Shown here piece by piece: positions 1 to 11,052 of a stretch of DNA of 64,000 bases. Position 1 is the stretch's first letter, and the number at the start of each line of letters is the position of its first letter. The stretch is from positions 16,900,660 to 16,964,659 of the forward strand of contig NC_087069.1 in assembly GCF_963678635.1 (NCBI RefSeq). The letters run 5' to 3'. The translations under genes were made by a program, and so were the position numbers. This stretch comes from Symsagittifera roscoffensis. Taxonomy: Eukaryota; Xenacoelomorpha; Acoela; Convolutidae. Below the pieces are notes generated by a model that saw nothing but the letters and a program-made list of their open reading frames with translations, ran no database searches and was not told the origin of the DNA.

Positions 1-2
1 GA

Positions 3-560
3 GCAGAATCAAACATAATAAACATTCCCACATGGAATGAGATAAAAACATTACACCCAAAACTAACACCCCTTGCAACCTCCAGTAAACTAGCAACAGC
101 ACAAGGATCAACATTGGTAAACTATGGAAAAGTTCAATTATTTCTTCTCCCCACAAGAACAATGGAGCAAAATAAAATTTTAAATAAACCATTTAAACAA
201 ATATTTCAAATCACTGATATTAAACACAAAATCATTGGAATACCATTTATCTCTAAATATATACCAACAATCAACATCTTGAATAGTAAAATACTAATCA
301 AAGATAAGTACACAAAAACAAAAGACACATCCCTAACATTTTTTCAAAGATTAAACAAACAACCACCATTTTTTTCAAAATTTTATCCAATATATAATCA
401 ACAAAGAAAACACCTGAAACCACTATCAGGAGACATATATAATTTTTTAATAAAACAAGGTCACCAATATGATAAAAATCAAAATAAACAACAACTCTAT
501 ATGTCAGACTTTGATTTCAAACCATTCATAAGTTTTTCAAAATCACAATTTCATCCATAA
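3..560 (+). pseudogene. Retropepsin (C-terminal part) and linker to RT, partial
   Basis: This frame is open from base 3 to the TAA at 558-560. The first residues (A-E-S-N-I-I) are what normally follows the D-S/T-G active site of an aspartic retropepsin, so the catalytic Asp should lie just upstream of base 1 and cannot be seen. Residues A-T-A-Q-G and a later I-I-G-I-P-F-I segment (around base 230-250) match the flap-distal half of Ty3/gypsy proteases, where an I-I/L-G motif closes the fold. The rest is a Lys/Gln-rich linker. The RT domain continues in a different frame from base 566, so a frameshift (mutation or programmed) separates them. Confidence 0.7.
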
Positions 561-565
561 AATTA

Positions 566-2491
566 TTGAAAAATTCGAATTCAGATATTATTTCGTTACA
601 TGTATACAACAATACACCGTATCAAGTAACATTACCTTTAGGACTTTTAGGATATTGTGAAACCAACGCTACGACATCACCAATGCATGAAAAAGCATAC
701 CGCGTAAATAATATACTCCAATTATTAGATATTTGTCAATCCACAATTCTTAATGAAGAATTATCCATAAATAATATAATAAGTATTGAAAACAGAAACA
801 CAGATTATTTCACAAAAACCCCATATTTCATACCTACATTCAACATAAATAACTATACAGCGGATCAACAGAAATTTTTAACAATGTTTAACTTCCAACA
901 TTCACAAATAACACAAGACGAATTTGATAAGTTAGCCAAACAGCTAATAAAATATTCATCAGTTTATGCAACATCCAAATTCGATGTTGGCAAAATCAGT
1001 TCATCACTACATCTCCCATTAAAACCTGACGCAGTTTTCAAAAAACAAAGAGCAAGTAAAGTACCAATTTATTTACACGATAAAGTGAACAGATTACTCG
1101 ATATTTTAGAACAATACAAAATTATCTCAACGGTAAACAAAGAAGAACAACCAAAAGGTAACACATTTATCAACCCAGTTATCATCCTAGCAAAAGGAGA
1201 ATCATTAAAAATAGTTCTAGACGCTAGATATCTTAATTCACTAATAGATGAATCAAAATGCAATTGGCCTATTGAACCAATCCAAGTTATTTTAACAAAA
1301 ATCAACGGAAAATACTTTACAACAGCAGATATGAATAGTGCATACAGTCAAATGCCACTAGATGAACAATCACGAAGTTTAACACAATTTGTTATTGGAA
1401 ATCAACAATATGAATTCAATCGCCTATTCTATGGAATATCCATAGGACCAGCAGCATTTTCAGCTTTTATGAGTAAAATTTTTAGACCACTAATACTCAA
1501 GAAAAACGCAATCACCTATTTAGACGATGTTTTTATGCAATCATAGACAAAAGAAGAAATGTTTAAAGTTTTAGAACACTATCACAAAATACTTCAGAAC
1601 GAAAATCTGAAGGCCGCTCCCGATAAATCACACTTCTTTTTAACACGAGTTAAATTTTTAGGACACAATATAGAAAGAGAAACAATCACTCCATTAAAAT
1701 CATGCATTGATGCTGTTCAGAAACTTCAACCACCAACAAATAAAAAGAAAATCCAAGAATTCCTTGGAATGTTAAATTTTTTAAGCAAATACGTCTATAA
1801 AATGCAATTATACTTAAGACCATTCTATAATATACTTAGACAACAAAATAATTTTGAATGGAATACAGAACATCAAACACGATTTGAAGAAATTGAAAAA
1901 CTTCTAACTGAACAAATTTTGAATACAATTCCAGACCCAAATCAACCATTCTATGCAATGTGCGATGCTTCAAATTTTGGCATCGGCGCAGCGTTATTAC
2001 AATCACACAATGGTACAAACAAAATAAACCTTATATCAGCAAATTCTCGACTATTCACTCAAGCAGAGCTAAGACTCTCAACTCTAATGAGAGAATGTAC
2101 AGCCATAATCTATACACTTACAGAATATGAATTTCTGATACTTGGATCAAAACATCCAACAGTTCTATTCACAGATCACAAACCAATCATTTTTCTCTTT
2201 ACACAAAAATCCAACCCAAATCACCGTGTTTACAGATTTCAATTAATTCTAATGAAATTTCCAAACTTACATATAGTTTGGACAGCAGGAAAGAATCTTG
2301 CATTACCAGACACATTAAGTCGAAATACACCACCTGAATTACTTACACGTAAAACTACAGTTGAAATACCCAAAAATATAAAATTTTACCTTGCAGAAAA
2401 TGAAACATCACCCCGACTAGAATGCAAATATGCAGTAAAAACTGACGTTGAACAATCACAGATAAATAACCTACAACACTTCCCACTTTAA
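566..2491 (+). pseudogene. Reverse transcriptase and RNase H of the env-bearing element, one in-frame stop
   Basis: The N-terminal ~150 residues are the connector seen before gypsy RTs. The RT palm follows: the T-A-D-M-N-S-A-Y-S segment (first catalytic Asp, near base 1330) and the Y-L-D-D box (near base 1520). A single TAG at 1544-1546, nine codons after the box, interrupts the frame, which then continues open to 2491 through the thumb and connection. RNase H is visible as C-D-A-S-N-F-G-I-G-A (near base 1960), a Glu in the R-E-C-T-A segment and T-D-H-K-P-I (near 2175). Apart from the stop, catalytic residues are present, so the copy is recently dead or needs stop suppression. Frame is lost again after 2491. 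Confidence 0.92.
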
Positions 2492-2567
2492 ATAACCACT
2501 TCGAAGTTGATCTACTTGGAACATCAACTTTCAAACCAATTCCATTTTCACAATGGATAAAAAATAA

Positions 2568-4184
2568 AACCAACAAAAAAGAGTAAAACAACACTCGCAT
2601 AAAAAATACCTTTTTCCGTTAATTGAAAAAGAAAATCTAACTGATAAAATAAATTCATCAGGACCACAAACAAACGATTCAAAATACACAATAAATCAAG
2701 TTTTTGACCTCCATGACCCACTTGACACAATTCCTTTATCTAAATTAGAAATTGAAAACATTTTTCTCCCTCCAACAGAAAAAATTACAATTACAACCTT
2801 GAAACAATATCAAAATCTTGACCCAGTAATTAGACAAACAAAATCATGGCACAAGTATAAAACTAAACCCGTAAAAGCAGATACCACAATTTTAGGAAAT
2901 AAAACACTTCTCCGATATTTTCGAAAATTCAACAATACAACAATTAATGAAAACACAGACCTTCTAGAATACCAATTAAATGAATCAACAGTTCCCTGTC
3001 TCCCTTTAAGTATGATTCTCATAGCTTTTAACATTTCGCATACACAAAACATTAAAGGACACTCTGGATCAGAAAAAACTTATTCAAATTTCATACAAAA
3101 TTTTTATTTTCCAAATGCACCAATTTGGATAAAAGTACTATGCAATGATTGTATAGTATGTCAGCTAAATAAACCTTATCCAAATCAAAAACAAATAGCA
3201 CAAAAACAAGATTTTAAAGGACAAAGTTTGTACTTTAACCACCGTATTTCATTTGATACAAAAGGCCCAATTTCACCATCATCCGAAGGAAACTCATACA
3301 TTATGGTAATTGTTGACGCATTTACACATTATGTAGCACTTAATCCAGTACCACATTGTAACGCTTATTACGCTTACACAACACTTTATGAATACTGGAT
3401 AGCCAAATTCGGACTACCAGAAATTTTAGTTACAGATAACGGCACAGAATTCATTAATAATGAAATCATCACATTATGTCATTTATATAACATCAAACAC
3501 AAACCACGTACATCTCATGCACCTTGGACAAACGGCTTAGTCGAAGGTATGAACCATTCACTACAAGAATATCTTAGATGTATCATCAATGGAAGTGCTA
3601 CAAGATACACCGAATGGTCAGCAGATGTAAAACTATTTCCCTTAGCATATAATTCACAAATCACGACAACTCTAGGAATGTCACCATATGAGATGGTTTT
3701 TAATCAAAAGCCACGCAAACCAATTATGTTTACAGCAAACTCCCACAAAAATGCACAAAGCCATTGTCAACCGAATAAAGATTCAATTTGTTATAACCTA
3801 CCTTTACACACACATGATGAAGATCATTTTCATCACCCACAAATCCTTAATATAGCCTCCGGTACACACACCGAATGGATTTTAAACAGAGATAAAAAAC
3901 ACAATGAAATTTACCAAAAAGTAACAAAAAAGTTGTTACAAGGACAAAACATTAATGAACAAATAAATTCACGCTTTACACCAGCCTCCGATTTAAAAAT
4001 TGGAACATTTGTTTTAATACCCAATTATAAAAAATTACAACCCCTTCGTAAAGGACCATTCCAAATAATTGCCAAACCCGCTGATGTCACATATAAAATC
4101 ACCGACTCAGAACAAAAAATTTTGTTCAACATCGAAACAACCTATTACCTTATTACCCAAAAGAGTACGCACTACGCGAACTAA
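2568..4184 (+). pseudogene. Integrase of the env-bearing element
   Basis: The frame is open from 2568 to the TAA at 4182-4184. An HHCC zinc-binding domain is visible: two His near bases 3030-3062 and the C-N-D-C-I-V-C cluster near 3145-3165. The catalytic core has Asp in the S-F-D-T-K-G segment (near 3250), Asp in T-D-N-G-T-E-F (near 3435) and Glu in G-L-V-E-G (near 3540), with exactly 35 residues between the second Asp and the Glu. A C-terminal R-K-G-P-F segment (near 4050) is the GPY/F module of Ty3/gypsy and gammaretroviral integrases. It is separated from the RT-RNase H frame by two frame changes between about 2485 and 2570. The last residues appear to run into another frame near 4130. 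Confidence 0.93.
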
Positions 4185-5096
4185 CTCAATTATATTCTTT
4201 CACAGGTTTAAAAATAACCCACATACAGAAAATGAAACAAAAGACCAACATGACATTCATCCCGAAAACCAAAATAAAAAATCAACTACAATAAAACACA
4301 ATACAAAAAAGCTAGAAAAAGATATTCCCCAAAAAGAAAGAAAAAATAGAAAAATGACAGAAAAAATTATACTCCAAGAACAGATCGACAAATCAGAACA
4401 TAGAGAGTCATCACGACTTAGAAATCAACCACGCAAAAATTATAAAACATTCATCCCACAATCTAAAATGTTAAAGAAAGTTGAATTTCAAAAACAACTT
4501 TAATTTTACATTTATTAATCTTTGCACCTCTGAAATATTTTGAGCTTTCATTTTTCAAAATAACATGCTGACAGACACGAAACGATTCTAGTTCAAAATT
4601 AGCCAATAGGATTCATCCAATCCGTCACCTTCTATAACTCTAACACAAACCAACTAGACGAAAAATTTTAAACTCCAGGCATATCTATAACTATAACTTT
4701 GCGACCTCCAGGTCAAAAATAAGCAAACCATTCCAAATTGACAACTAAAATAAATATCACCATAATATCATAACCCTCCCTTATCTAATAAACCAAAGAT
4801 CAACAATATTTCCTCAACTCAGACCTCAAATACCCCCCAAACAAATATGTTAAATTAGCCTAAAGTAAAAGAACGACCATTTTAATTAGCCTAAAGTATC
4901 AAAAACTCAAAAATACCCCAGATCACTTGACAAATAAAAATAAAGAAAAAGAAGACCTCCCGATCACCATAAAATTTGCCCTCAACAATTTTTCACAAAA
5001 CTCAACCCACTTGTCAAAAAACCAATAAATATTTCGACCACACTTGAAAATTGCCTCAAACAACAAAAAATATTCGATCGAGAAGCCATTTCTTAA
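4185..5096 (+). other. Integrase tail remnant and pol-to-accessory spacer
   Basis: A Lys/Glu/Gln-rich frame stays open to 4503 and looks like a basic tail of the pol polyprotein read out of register. Between 4504 and 5096 I see no convincing ORF, only A-rich sequence with short direct similarities such as the two TTAGCCTAAAGTA stretches near 4855 and 4887. Confidence 0.4.
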
Positions 5097-5327
5097 ATGC
5101 TCTTCTCTCGACCAGTCAACATAATTCTTAACATTCTCATAAACTTTTTAACGAAATTTAAACTTTTAGTCATATTTCTTTTTGATACCTTTGAAGCTTT
5201 TATAATAATCTTAATCATTTTTTGCAATATTTTTTTAATTTTCTATTCCCTATTTAAACTATACCTCCAACTTTCAAAAGCTATTGACTATATCCACAGG
5301 TACGATTCACAAAACTTATCTAAATGA
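5097..5327 (+). CDS. Small two-TM hypothetical protein of the retroelement
   Basis: A 76-codon ORF starts with ATG at 5097. After a short basic N-terminus it has a long hydrophobic stretch (about residues 8-30) and a second, very Ile/Phe-rich stretch (about residues 33-58), then a polar C-terminus ending Asn-Leu-Ser-Lys. It resembles a small hairpin membrane protein of viroporin-like size, but I know no homologue. It lies between pol and the Ser/Pro/Gln-rich ORF in the same orientation and composition. It is intact. In AT-rich DNA a hydrophobic ORF of this size can arise by chance, so its reality depends on conservation in sibling copies. Confidence 0.35.
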   Translation: MLFSRPVNIILNILINFLTKFKLLVIFLFDTFEAFIIILIIFCNIFLIFYSLFKLYLQLSKAIDYIHRYDSQNLSK

Positions 5328-5499
5328 TACGAACCATTTTTAGTAGAACCGATATTTTTTTACTATTTGTAATTTTTATAACCTTTCTATCATCCCTCAT
5401 CTTGACAATATGAAAATGTATAAAAAAAGCGATCATCACATTCGCCCTAGCAACAATCCTTCTAATTCTTTTTCAAGAAGAGTACTACAATAAACATAA

Positions 5500-6653
5500 A
5501 TGTTTTCACTAAAAGAAATAGATCAAAAATCATCAAAAATTGCTAACCAACAATCACACAGTCAGTCTTCACCGACATCATCCCAAGAAAACCCAACACC
5601 ACCTACAACTACCCAAAACCCCCGAACATCTACACGAATTTCTTTTCAAGATAACCCCTATACCTTTGAAGAACGACACGCTCGCTTATCTGAACCATTA
5701 GAACCAGTTCAACGACAAGCACCTCTAAGTGAACCAACATATAACTTATACCCAACACTACCACAAGAATTAAGTAGAATACGAAATCTAAGTCAAAATC
5801 AAAATACAGTTGAAATAAATAGACAAATTATACATCCTCGACGAAACAGAAATTTTCAAACCCCCCGAGTACATTTTGATATACCCCAATCCCCATCACA
5901 AAATACTCCAGAAAACCCCATTGGTATATTACCAGAAACCCCTACGCTTCTTTCACAACGTAGCACTTCAAGCCTACCCTCAGATTACTTAGGTTCAACA
6001 CCAACATCTGTACAAATACGTGAAAATCTCTTTAACCCCCCAAACCAAACATCACGACTACCATATTGGACAACACAATCATTCACACAAGGTGAACCAA
6101 ACTAAATCAATGAACCAATAGACATTTCTACGGATACAACAACATCTTCATCACTACCAGAAACATTATCACTACCATCAACACCATCAATAATCAGATT
6201 TCACCAACACCTTTTAACTTAAATTTCCCAAATAACCTCGACGCTAGATATCGAGAACAATCATCAACAAATATTCCTTTAAGACTAGACTGGAATACAT
6301 TTACAGCACCTCCACCATTATTTGGACAACACCCGGAAAGTAACCGACTCCACAACTGAGCACTCAATAGACTACAATATAGACAAGACATCCACGAAGA
6401 CATTCGTGATCATAACATCCAAATACTCCAACAAAATAGTCTACAATTAAAATTTGAAATCACGGTTAAACTAAACAACATTGCTCAACATCCCTACCCA
6501 TTGAACCCACCAAATATAACAGCTCAATCACTACCACCACCATTTATAACAACTGAAGTAATATACAAATACGACAGATATACCAAAAAGACAATTGGTT
6601 ACATCACATTTTATAACCCAAACTCAGGATTATCATACACATGTATATTCTAA
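5500..6653 (+). pseudogene. Ser/Pro/Gln-rich ORF B of the retroelement, frameshifted with one TGA
   Basis: From ATG 5500 the frame is open to 6105: about 200 residues, hydrophilic, rich in Ser, Pro, Thr and Gln, probably disordered. A second frame continues the same composition from about 6190 to the TAA at 6651-6653, interrupted only by TGA 6357-6359, so one frameshift near 6105-6190 and one nonsense change separate it from a gene of about 380 codons. The second half contains a Gln/Ile/Leu-rich segment (about 6360-6470) that could form a coiled coil, then a more ordered C-terminus. Its last 13 bases overlap the env start at 6641, as in compact viral genomes. I do not recognise the family; a structural or regulatory protein are both possible. 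Confidence 0.5.
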
Positions 6654-9252
6654 AAATATTAATTTTTCTCCAACTCTTTTTTCTAATAATTTCCAACCAG
6701 AACATAAATCCTTCCCCCCGCACAGGACCCCAAGATTTATTGGTAACACATTACGATTGTGAAGAAAATGAACAAAAAACACTACACAAATATGCAATAA
6801 ATCAAGTATCACAATGCGAAACAGAACCACAAGCTATAGAAACTACAAATGTAATAGCGACACTTTATTCAAAAGCCCGAGCAACAACAGTTATAGGATA
6901 TAAATTCACAGCAACATTTTCTGAAAAGAAAGTACATTGTTCACAAGTCTCACATGGAAATAAAAACCGACTTGACCACGAATCATTCTACCAAAGTAAC
7001 ATCGAACGACTTTTACATCTCAATCCCAAAGATTGTAAAAACGAGTTACTCAGACTAAATATCACAAGAAATAAAAACACAGATAGAAAGTTAGTATATT
7101 TCCAAGTTTTTGCAGATTCTGTACATTAAGCAGAACTTGAAAGATATCAAGGACATATAAAACTAGATGAAAAATACCCATACAACGGCGCACACGGAAG
7201 ATTAACTTATGACATACACGATAAACACTGGATACCACACATTGTTATAAATAACCCATCAAACTGCAAAGCAGACACAAAAAATAAAGGATATCAAGAA
7301 ATAATGTTTTTCGATTGGAAAATACAACTCGAAAAAATACAACTCACAGGTGATTTATCTGACAACACAATGATCTATCAAGGAATTAGATTACCCTGTA
7401 AAAACGATCAAGGCTATTGTGACCCTACCACACGAACACAAGCAACAATTGTTTGGTTCCCCGAAGACACATGTACAACATTTCAAGTAGCAAAAATACA
7501 CGCTCGAATGATAAAATTTCACGAAAAATACTTTATACAGTCAATTACATATGAACAAGTAAATCCATCACGAAAACTAAGTTCTAATTTTAGAAATATT
7601 CACAATATAGAAAATAAATTGACACGTTTTCAAATATATCAAAAAACAGAACTTGCATGTAAATACAAAAACCCACTTCACAAAACACAATACTCCGAAA
7701 TATTAGTTGAATACGAAAAAGGATTCGACATGACCACTGGAAAAATAAAAATCGACCCATATGCTACAAGTCATCCTCTAAACGAAGGAACATCATATAT
7801 ACCAGTTAATTTTCAAAAAAATAAAGGTCAACCTGGTGGACATCTAAAGCCCCATGACACTAGAAGCACACGTTTACAAGAACTATCATTAATGAATAGT
7901 ACATATTTCGGTAAAATCCACTATGATATTCACTTAGATATGAAATTAGTCTACACAATTAGCCGAATTTTTCAAGAAATGTCACTCTCTGAATTAGAAA
8001 CACTTCATCAACTATGCGAATTAGAAAGAACACAAATCTTACAAACACTAGCACTAGCAGTACTAAAAATACCCTACGCAGGATATTTACTATCAGGAAA
8101 TAGATCAAATTTTTTAGATTACGAAGGAAACATTTTATGGTTTTATACCTGTACCAAAAAAGTATCACCACTATATGTTTTTGAAGATAAACGATGCTAT
8201 AAAAGAATCCCTACCTTTTACAAGAATAAAGTACATTTCGTTGACACACTTTCAAGACGAACCTATTTCTGGGATACAGCAGTTCCATGTGGATCAGAAA
8301 ATAGCCACAATGTAGTACAACTGAACCCTGATGAAGATAAATATTACCTTCTTACCCCATACCCCACATTAATGCAGTCACTCAAAAAATTTTCACCAGA
8401 AAGCATTCGAGCTATCGCTCGAAACCCAGATATCGACCTACAATCAATTGGAATATATTCAAAATCCGATATACAACATCATATTAGAACACAACAATTC
8501 CAAGAATTATTAACACAAATGGACACTATACAGAGACAATCAATTGACCAAAATTTACGCAAACTTGCCGAAACCCAAGGATTTGCAGATATTTATACAC
8601 AAGATTATAGCGGATATTTTAAAGACATTAAAGACTATATATATATCTAAACGGTGAAAAATACCGACCACAAGATATCTCACCTATAAACATTTTTAGC
8701 TTTGTTACACTGAAAAATGAAATTCTTGATTTTCTAGGATGGCCCTATTACATCTTAGAAAAGTTGACTATTCTATATGCAATGTTTAACTTTATAGGAT
8801 TTCTTTTTTCACTTTTAAAAGGAATCTTTAACACATGTGCTATACACACACAAGTCAATAGACAAGCAAGTGTAGCACGCATACTATTTGCAGGATTCTT
8901 TGGAGTTTTTTCATCATCAATCAACAAAAAATTTTTAGACGCACAAATAAAAGAATACAACACAAAAATAACAACAAGACAAAACACATACGACGAAGAA
9001 CATAACAATGTAGAAATAACGCCTACAGCACCACAGTTACCACCTCTACCACATAACCATCCATTATCCCTAGTCCCACAAAATTTTCGAAATTTAGCAA
9101 TAACACATAATCCAAATTTCAGACCAACCATATCACAAAGTCCCATTCAACATATAATGACACATCATTCACAAGATGAAAATACATATGAACAAATTAT
9201 AGAACAACCCCATACCACCGCTTTTCAGTCTCAAAATAATAATTTTTTTTAG
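6641..9252 (+). pseudogene. env-like: Env-like membrane glycoprotein, one stop and one frameshift
   Basis: ATG 6641 starts a protein with a clear signal peptide (about residues 1-18, Leu/Ile/Phe-rich). A Cys-containing ectodomain follows, with a YDC segment and an H-C-S-Q-V-S-H segment. A TAA at 7127-7129 interrupts the frame, which then stays open to 8650. A frame change at the TA run 8637-8648 leads into the frame ending at 9252, which holds a hydrophobic anchor (about 8765-8825), a second hydrophobic patch (about 8870-8920) and a polar tail of about 100 residues with a PTAP motif at 9022-9033. Position after pol, signal peptide, ectodomain and anchor indicate Env. The early Cys and His spacing faintly recalls chuvirus-type glycoproteins, but this is a weak guess and no fusion peptide was identified. 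Confidence 0.65.
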
Positions 9253-9258
9253 CCCACG

Positions 9259-11052
9259 ATGAGCCGACACCGCTCAAATTCCCACCCAACCAATCTCAAC
9301 ACTCCAATTACAATAATTCCACTTTTTGCTTTCCCGCCACCCGATTTCCCATCTAGTAATATAACATCAGGCATGAATTCAGACACTAATTCAAATATTT
9401 CAGTTTTATACTCCATTTCACAACTCAATAACCCTAATATTGAAACCCCTGATGAATTTGCAGACTCTGAACCATCTCCATCCAATAATTTTCAAATAAA
9501 CTCCTCAAATTTTTCAACACAACCCTTTCAACCAATCCCACCAAATAACCCACTCCCATCCATTTCTACACCCTCTTACGCTTCCCAAGTCACCCCCACC
9601 TACTCTTCATTTCATTCAGACCGATCATCCAATTCTCCAGATCCTCCCCAAATCTCCCAAGAACTAGATAATTTTATCACCCTACAACAACAACCTTTCC
9701 ACCTTAACACCCCAACTATAAATCAGATTTCATCCACAATCGAATCATCAAGCCCACCTACCCCTACACCCTCTTCAGCTTATACCGTATCATTAGCACA
9801 ATCATCCACATCCACCGAATCATCAAATAGCACTAATAGAGCCTATCGCACTTTCAAAAGAAAATTCCCAAACCATCCATTTCCAACAAAACCAGGAACA
9901 GCCCGTGAATATATTAATCATCCAAATCACACTAACACGAAAGAATTTTTAACAATCACCCTACCTTCATTTCCACAGTATACTTTAAACACCCCTCATG
10001 ACACTAACGACACACGTAGCTTTGTCGACGAACATGTTTTAATGCCTACACTTCATTGGACAACATATTATCATTTTACTAATCCCCTTTGCCTACCATT
10101 ATCTAATACTCACATCGATATAGAAAGAAATCAAGATATGCTATACCGACTCACCACGCCACTAACACATAGACAATTTACTTATATAGGATATAAAAAG
10201 TCACTAAAAACATACACTGCACCCCGAGCTAACGAATATACGCTAGAATATTACGATCATAACATCATCCGAACTAACCAAGACCAATTTTTAGATGATG
10301 ATCGCTTCGCTAACCCACAAATCACAAAAAAATTCTTCATCAAAACACCATATGTATTTACACTCAATATATTTGATCGCAAATTCGACCACGTCATTTC
10401 TGAAGCACTAACCGACACACAAGCTTACGAAAGTTTTAAAGAAAGACTTCAATTATTTTCACTAACCTTTCATTTCCTTGCACCACATGAACGAGATTTG
10501 CACTGCTCACACGACATTATGTTACGCACTAAAAAAACCCACACATACACATAGTATCGCTTCATACAAAATCATTTTGACCTGCACACTCCATCAAGAC
10601 AACCACACCACCGTTTTCAGTTTATTAACTCTAAATACACTTCCCCATTTTTCCTTAACTTCACATATTGCATCAAAGATACTAACCTTCACGGTATCCT
10701 TCGCAATTATGATCCCATAACCCAAATGTATATTTTTTGTCCCATCACGAAGAGCCTTAATGCAGAAGAATCCAGACCCTTCCTTATCCCACATGAATTT
10801 ATTCAACCTATAGAAATCCCAATATTAGAATTCATCCACAACACTAAATACAATCACAAATTATATAATCTCATCCAAAACACACCTTATGAGTTTGCAG
10901 TTGGCACTGAAGAACTAAAAACCATTAAAGCACTTCAATTGCTTTGGCCACTGCTTCAAACTAAAAACATCATTCGCATACTAGCAAAATTACTAACAAA
11001 TTCCGACATAATACACGACATCTTCCCCCACGGTTTTTTCCCCGACGACTAA
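9259..11052 (+). pseudogene. ORF C, unknown large protein downstream of env, one in-frame TAG
   Basis: ATG 9259, seven bases after the env stop, opens a frame of 598 codons interrupted only by TAG 10552-10554. Residues 1-200 are low-complexity (Ser, Pro, Asn, Thr, Gln) and probably disordered. Residues about 205-430 look folded, with aromatic-rich segments and an Asp cluster (near 10295). After the stop about 165 residues continue in frame, ending in a Leu/Ile-rich helix-like stretch and Phe-Phe-Pro-Asp-Asp. No retroviral domain is recognisable. A gag-like capsid in an unusual place and a regulatory protein are both possible; neither is supported by a motif. A consensus splice donor (CAG|GTAAGT, 11053-11061) lies just after its stop codon. 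Confidence 0.5.

Larger units (their letters stand above)
1..11052 (+). mobile_element. Env-bearing Ty3/gypsy-like LTR retroelement, 5' end outside the window
   Basis: Reading left to right the + strand holds protease, reverse transcriptase, RNase H, integrase, a small membrane ORF, a Ser/Pro/Gln-rich ORF, an Env-like glycoprotein and a further large ORF. The domain order PR-RT-RH-IN is that of Ty3/gypsy elements and retroviruses. Gag and the 5' LTR must lie upstream of base 1. No 3' LTR could be proved because its partner is not in the window. The coding strand is strongly A-rich and G-poor, unlike the more balanced AT-rich host DNA after about 12 kb. Reading frames are broken by single stops (1544, 6357, 7127, 10552) and by frameshifts, so this copy is inactive although recently decayed. 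Confidence 0.9.

Noticed and set aside
8748-9146. 132-codon ORF on -
   Set aside because: Antisense of the Env anchor and tail frame; its Cys/Val-rich composition follows from the A-rich other strand.
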